From Moraxella equi (lineage in GTDB: Bacteria; Pseudomonadota; Gammaproteobacteria; Pseudomonadales; Moraxellaceae): DNA of 16,236 nt. Below, in pieces: positions 13,934-16,236 of this stretch. A program made the position numbers and the translations under genes. Each line of letters starts with the position of its first letter. Within the stretch, counting starts at the first letter, position 1. The notes beneath the pieces were generated by a model. That model had not been told where the DNA came from and searched no databases. It saw nothing but the letters and a program-made list of their open reading frames with translations. The DNA lies in contig NZ_MXAP01000028.1 in assembly GCF_002027555.1 (NCBI RefSeq), forward strand, positions 1 through 16,236. Direction: 5' to 3'.

Positions 13934-15339
13934 TGGCAAAAAAATCCTCTTACGTCTGCCAATCCTGCGGAGCCAATTACGGCAAATGGTCAGGGCAATG
14001 TGCCGACTGTGGCGAATGGAACACGCTCACCGAAGCCCCCAATGTCGCCATGCCCCACCACAAAAAAAACACCGCCAAATCCACCCCAAAAACCGCCAAC
14101 TATGCAGGCGACAGCTCAGGGGTCATGACCCTTGCCAATGTCGGCTTTTCGCTAGAAACTCGTATGCCCACAGGCTTGGGCGAGTTTGACCGTGTGCTTG
14201 GCGGTGGGCTTGTAGCAGGCTCGGTGGTGCTGATTGGGGGCGACCCAGGTATCGGCAAATCCACAATCCTTTTGCAAACCGCCATCAACATGGCAAGTAG
14301 CGACTCGCTGGCTGGCTCGGCTCTATATATCACAGGCGAAGAGAGCCTGTCGCAGGTTGCCATGCGTGCGGTGCGACTAGGGCTGCCGACCGACCGCCTA
14401 AGGGTGCTTGCCGAGACCAATGTTGAGACCATTTGCATGGCTCTGACCGCCGAACAGCCTGCCATTGCCGTCATTGACTCCATTCAGACGCTCTTTACCG
14501 AAGCCATACAGTCCGCCCCAGGGGGTGTTGCCCAAATCCGCGAATCCGCCACCGTCTTGACACGCTATGCCAAGCAGACAGGCACGGCACTTTTTTTGGT
14601 GGGACACGTTACCAAAGAAGGGGCGTTGGCAGGGCCTCGTGTGCTAGAACACATGGTGGATACGGTGCTGTATTTTGAAGGCGAGTCCGATAGCCGATTT
14701 AGAATGATTCGCGCGGTCAAAAACCGTTTTGGGGCGGTCAATGAACTGGGTATTTTTGGCATGACTGATACAGGTTTAAAGGAAGTTGCCAATCCGTCCG
14801 CCATTTTTTTGAGTCGATATGACAAGCCTATTGCAGGGTCGGTGGTCATGGTCAGCCGTGAAGGCACACGCCCTTTGCTTGTGGAAGTGCAAGCGTTGGT
14901 GGACGATTCGCAAGGTCAGCCCAGACGTATGGCGTTGGGGCTTGATTATCAACGCCTATCCATGCTCCTTGCGGTCATGCACCGTCATGGCGGTATCTAC
15001 ACGAGTGGTCAGGACGTGTATGTCAATGTCGTGGGCGGGGTCAAGGTCATGGAGACAGGCTCGGATTTGGCGGTGCTGATTGCCTGTGCGTCTAGCATTA
15101 AGGAAAAACCGCTCCCTGCACGGCTGTGCGTATTTGGCGAAGTAGGGCTATCGGGGGAGATTCGCCCTGTGCCAAATGGTCAAGAACGCCTAAAAGAAGC
15201 GATGAAGCACGGTTTTACCCACGCCATTATCCCCAAAGCCAACGCCCCCAAAGCAGGCGATAAAAATTTTGCCAATATCAATATCATTGCGGTGGATAGG
15301 CTAGATGATGCGTTGATAAAGGCGTTTGAGCTTGCGTGA
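13933..15339 (+). CDS. radA: DNA repair protein RadA
   Basis: The 468-residue protein is RadA (Sms), the hexameric ATPase that drives branch migration of recombination intermediates. It works beside RecA in repair and, in competent bacteria, in transformation. It has an N-terminal C4 zinc finger (C9, C12, C23, C26), a RecA-like core with Walker A GGDPGIGKST (102-111), the RadA-specific KNRFG (263-267), and a C-terminal Lon-like domain (NVVGGVKVMETGSDLAVLIA and GEVGLSGEIRPV). Length is normal for the family. AAAGGA at 13920-13925 precedes the ATG. The start overlaps the stop of the preceding cassette gene by one base. No promoter is evident inside that gene, so radA may depend on the cassette promoter at 11889. 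Confidence 0.96.
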   Translation: MAKKSSYVCQSCGANYGKWSGQCADCGEWNTLTEAPNVAMPHHKKNTAKSTPKTANYAGDSSGVMTLANVGFSLETRMPTGLGEFDRVLGGGLVAGSVVLIGGDPGIGKSTILLQTAINMASSDSLAGSALYITGEESLSQVAMRAVRLGLPTDRLRVLAETNVETICMALTAEQPAIAVIDSIQTLFTEAIQSAPGGVAQIRESATVLTRYAKQTGTALFLVGHVTKEGALAGPRVLEHMVDTVLYFEGESDSRFRMIRAVKNRFGAVNELGIFGMTDTGLKEVANPSAIFLSRYDKPIAGSVVMVSREGTRPLLVEVQALVDDSQGQPRRMALGLDYQRLSMLLAVMHRHGGIYTSGQDVYVNVVGGVKVMETGSDLAVLIACASSIKEKPLPARLCVFGEVGLSGEIRPVPNGQERLKEAMKHGFTHAIIPKANAPKAGDKNFANINIIAVDRLDDALIKAFELA

Positions 15340-15374
15340 TTGGTTTTTGCAGTTAAATAATCTAAATAAAAGCT

Positions 15375-16142
15375 ATGCTAGTATCTTTTTTAAAAAATCT
15401 TACCGCCCATGGCATTCAATATAGCCTAATTATCCTATTGCTAATTATTTGGCAATTGGTCATTGGATTTGGGTTATTGCCTGATTATTTATTGCCATCG
15501 CCCATGCAAATCATTAAGGCATTTATTGATGATTTTTATTTGCTGATGAGTCATGCCAAATATACGCTGATTACGGCATTTTTGGGAACGGTGATTGGGC
15601 TGATATTAAGTTTTTTATTATCAATTTTAATGGATTTTTCCAAAAACTTTCGTCAAATGGTCTATCCAATTTTATTATTAAATCAAACCATTCCTACCAT
15701 TGCCATTGCCCCTTTACTTGTGATTTGGCTTGGCTATGGCATATTGCCAAAAGTGGTGCTGGTGGTGTTGTCGGTATTTTTTCCGATGACGATTGCACTT
15801 GTGGACGGTTATAATTCGGTACAAAAAGAGCAATTAAATCTCTTTCGTTCATTAAAAGCAAATCATTATCAAACTTACCGCCATCTAAAAATACCGTCCG
15901 CCATGGGGTATTTTTTTACAGGATTAAAAGTGGCGTTGTCGTATGCTCTTATCTCGGCAGTGGTGGCAGAATGGCTTGGCGGTTATCATGGGCTTGGGGT
16001 CTATATGACCCGTGTGCGAAAATCGTATGAGCTGGATAATATGTTTGCGGTGATATTTTTTATCAGTTTTTTGACGCTTGTATTATTGGCAAGTATTAAA
16101 TTAATTGAAAGGCAGGTATTAAAATATCAGTATTTAAAATGA
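15375..16142 (+). CDS. ABC transporter permease, SsuC/TauC (NitT/TauT) family
   Basis: The 255-residue inner-membrane protein has about six spans (roughly residues 16-36, 62-86, 96-120, 123-143, 182-204, 224-244). It carries the cytoplasmic EAA-type loop that contacts the ATPase (LFRSLKANHYQTYRHLKIPS, 156-175). LLPDYLLPSP near residue 34, NQTIPTIAIAPLLVIWLGYG and SAVVAEWLGGYHGLGVYM are hallmarks of the SsuC/TauC/ThiX type. Such permeases import sulfonates, nitrate-like ions, or thiamin and riboflavin precursors; the substrate cannot be told here. No ATPase or binding-protein gene is in the window; they would have to lie downstream or elsewhere. It starts 36 bases after radA with no clear ribosome site and could be read from the same transcript. 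Confidence 0.85.
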   Translation: MLVSFLKNLTAHGIQYSLIILLLIIWQLVIGFGLLPDYLLPSPMQIIKAFIDDFYLLMSHAKYTLITAFLGTVIGLILSFLLSILMDFSKNFRQMVYPILLLNQTIPTIAIAPLLVIWLGYGILPKVVLVVLSVFFPMTIALVDGYNSVQKEQLNLFRSLKANHYQTYRHLKIPSAMGYFFTGLKVALSYALISAVVAEWLGGYHGLGVYMTRVRKSYELDNMFAVIFFISFLTLVLLASIKLIERQVLKYQYLK

Positions 16143-16216
16143 TTGTTTAAATTAAATTGTAAAAATAAGAAACAGGGTGTGTGGTACACATCAATATATT
16201 GTTTTATTTAAAAGAC

Positions 16217-16229
16217 GCGTAATACGCAC
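16217..16229. repeat. Dispersed palindromic repeat core GCGTA-A-TACGC-ACC at the window edge
   Basis: GCGTA (16217-16221) and TACGC (16223-16227) pair around one base, and ACC follows, as in the palindrome at 1346-1362 (ACGCACC). The surrounding 16143-16236 is otherwise AT-rich and without a recognisable gene. The unit may continue beyond the window. Confidence 0.5.
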
Positions 16230-16236
16230 CTTTGTA

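Noticed and set aside
14100..14483. 127-residue minus-strand open frame inside radA
   Set aside because: It is antisense to the RadA Walker A region and shows no protein features of its own.

Overview
The window looks like chromosome of a Moraxellaceae member, most likely Moraxella. The basis is the moderate-to-low GC with AT-rich accessory patches, the style of the IS630 and IS30 relics, and a housekeeping set (sbcDC, ppk2, fetAB, radA) whose proteins read as gammaproteobacterial. This assignment is inference from protein style and base composition, not from a marker gene.

Left part (1-2530) is a mobile-element-rich accessory patch. An IS630-type terminus (21-73) abuts the 3' part of an IS30-family transposase gene (72-291). 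A good sigma-70-like promoter follows, then an LCM-family SAM-dependent methyltransferase (436-1257). Next comes a block of dispersed palindromic repeats (1346-1455) and a gene resembling Imm11/DUF1629 proteins that is split by a frameshift at a T6 run (1477-1928). The patch ends with a 558-bp internally deleted IS630-type element flanked by TA (1967-2528).

Middle part (2594-11795) is mostly housekeeping, all on the + strand. It holds a small DUF493/YbeD-like protein with a clear terminator, the sbcD-sbcC pair for the SbcCD hairpin nuclease, an exported protein of unknown function, a class-I-type polyphosphate kinase 2, and fetA-fetB, an ABC exporter pair linked to iron homeostasis. sbcD and sbcC both carry in-frame repeat expansions in non-catalytic segments.

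Right part (11796-16236). An AT-rich two-gene cassette sits between fetB and radA. It encodes a RecF/OLD-like AAA ATPase without a nuclease domain (11953-13395) and an unrecognised 181-aa partner (13388-13933). A perfect-consensus TTGACA-17-TATAAT promoter precedes it. The ATPase and partner overlap by 8 nt, and the partner stop overlaps the radA start by 1 nt, so cassette and radA look like one translationally coupled operon. This is the best candidate here for an undescribed, possibly defensive, system. After radA comes a lone SsuC/TauC-type ABC permease, then another dispersed GCGTA/TACGC repeat at the window edge.

There are no tRNA, rRNA or CRISPR signals. No gene-free stretch longer than 300 bases remains once the IS relic at 1967-2528 is counted.
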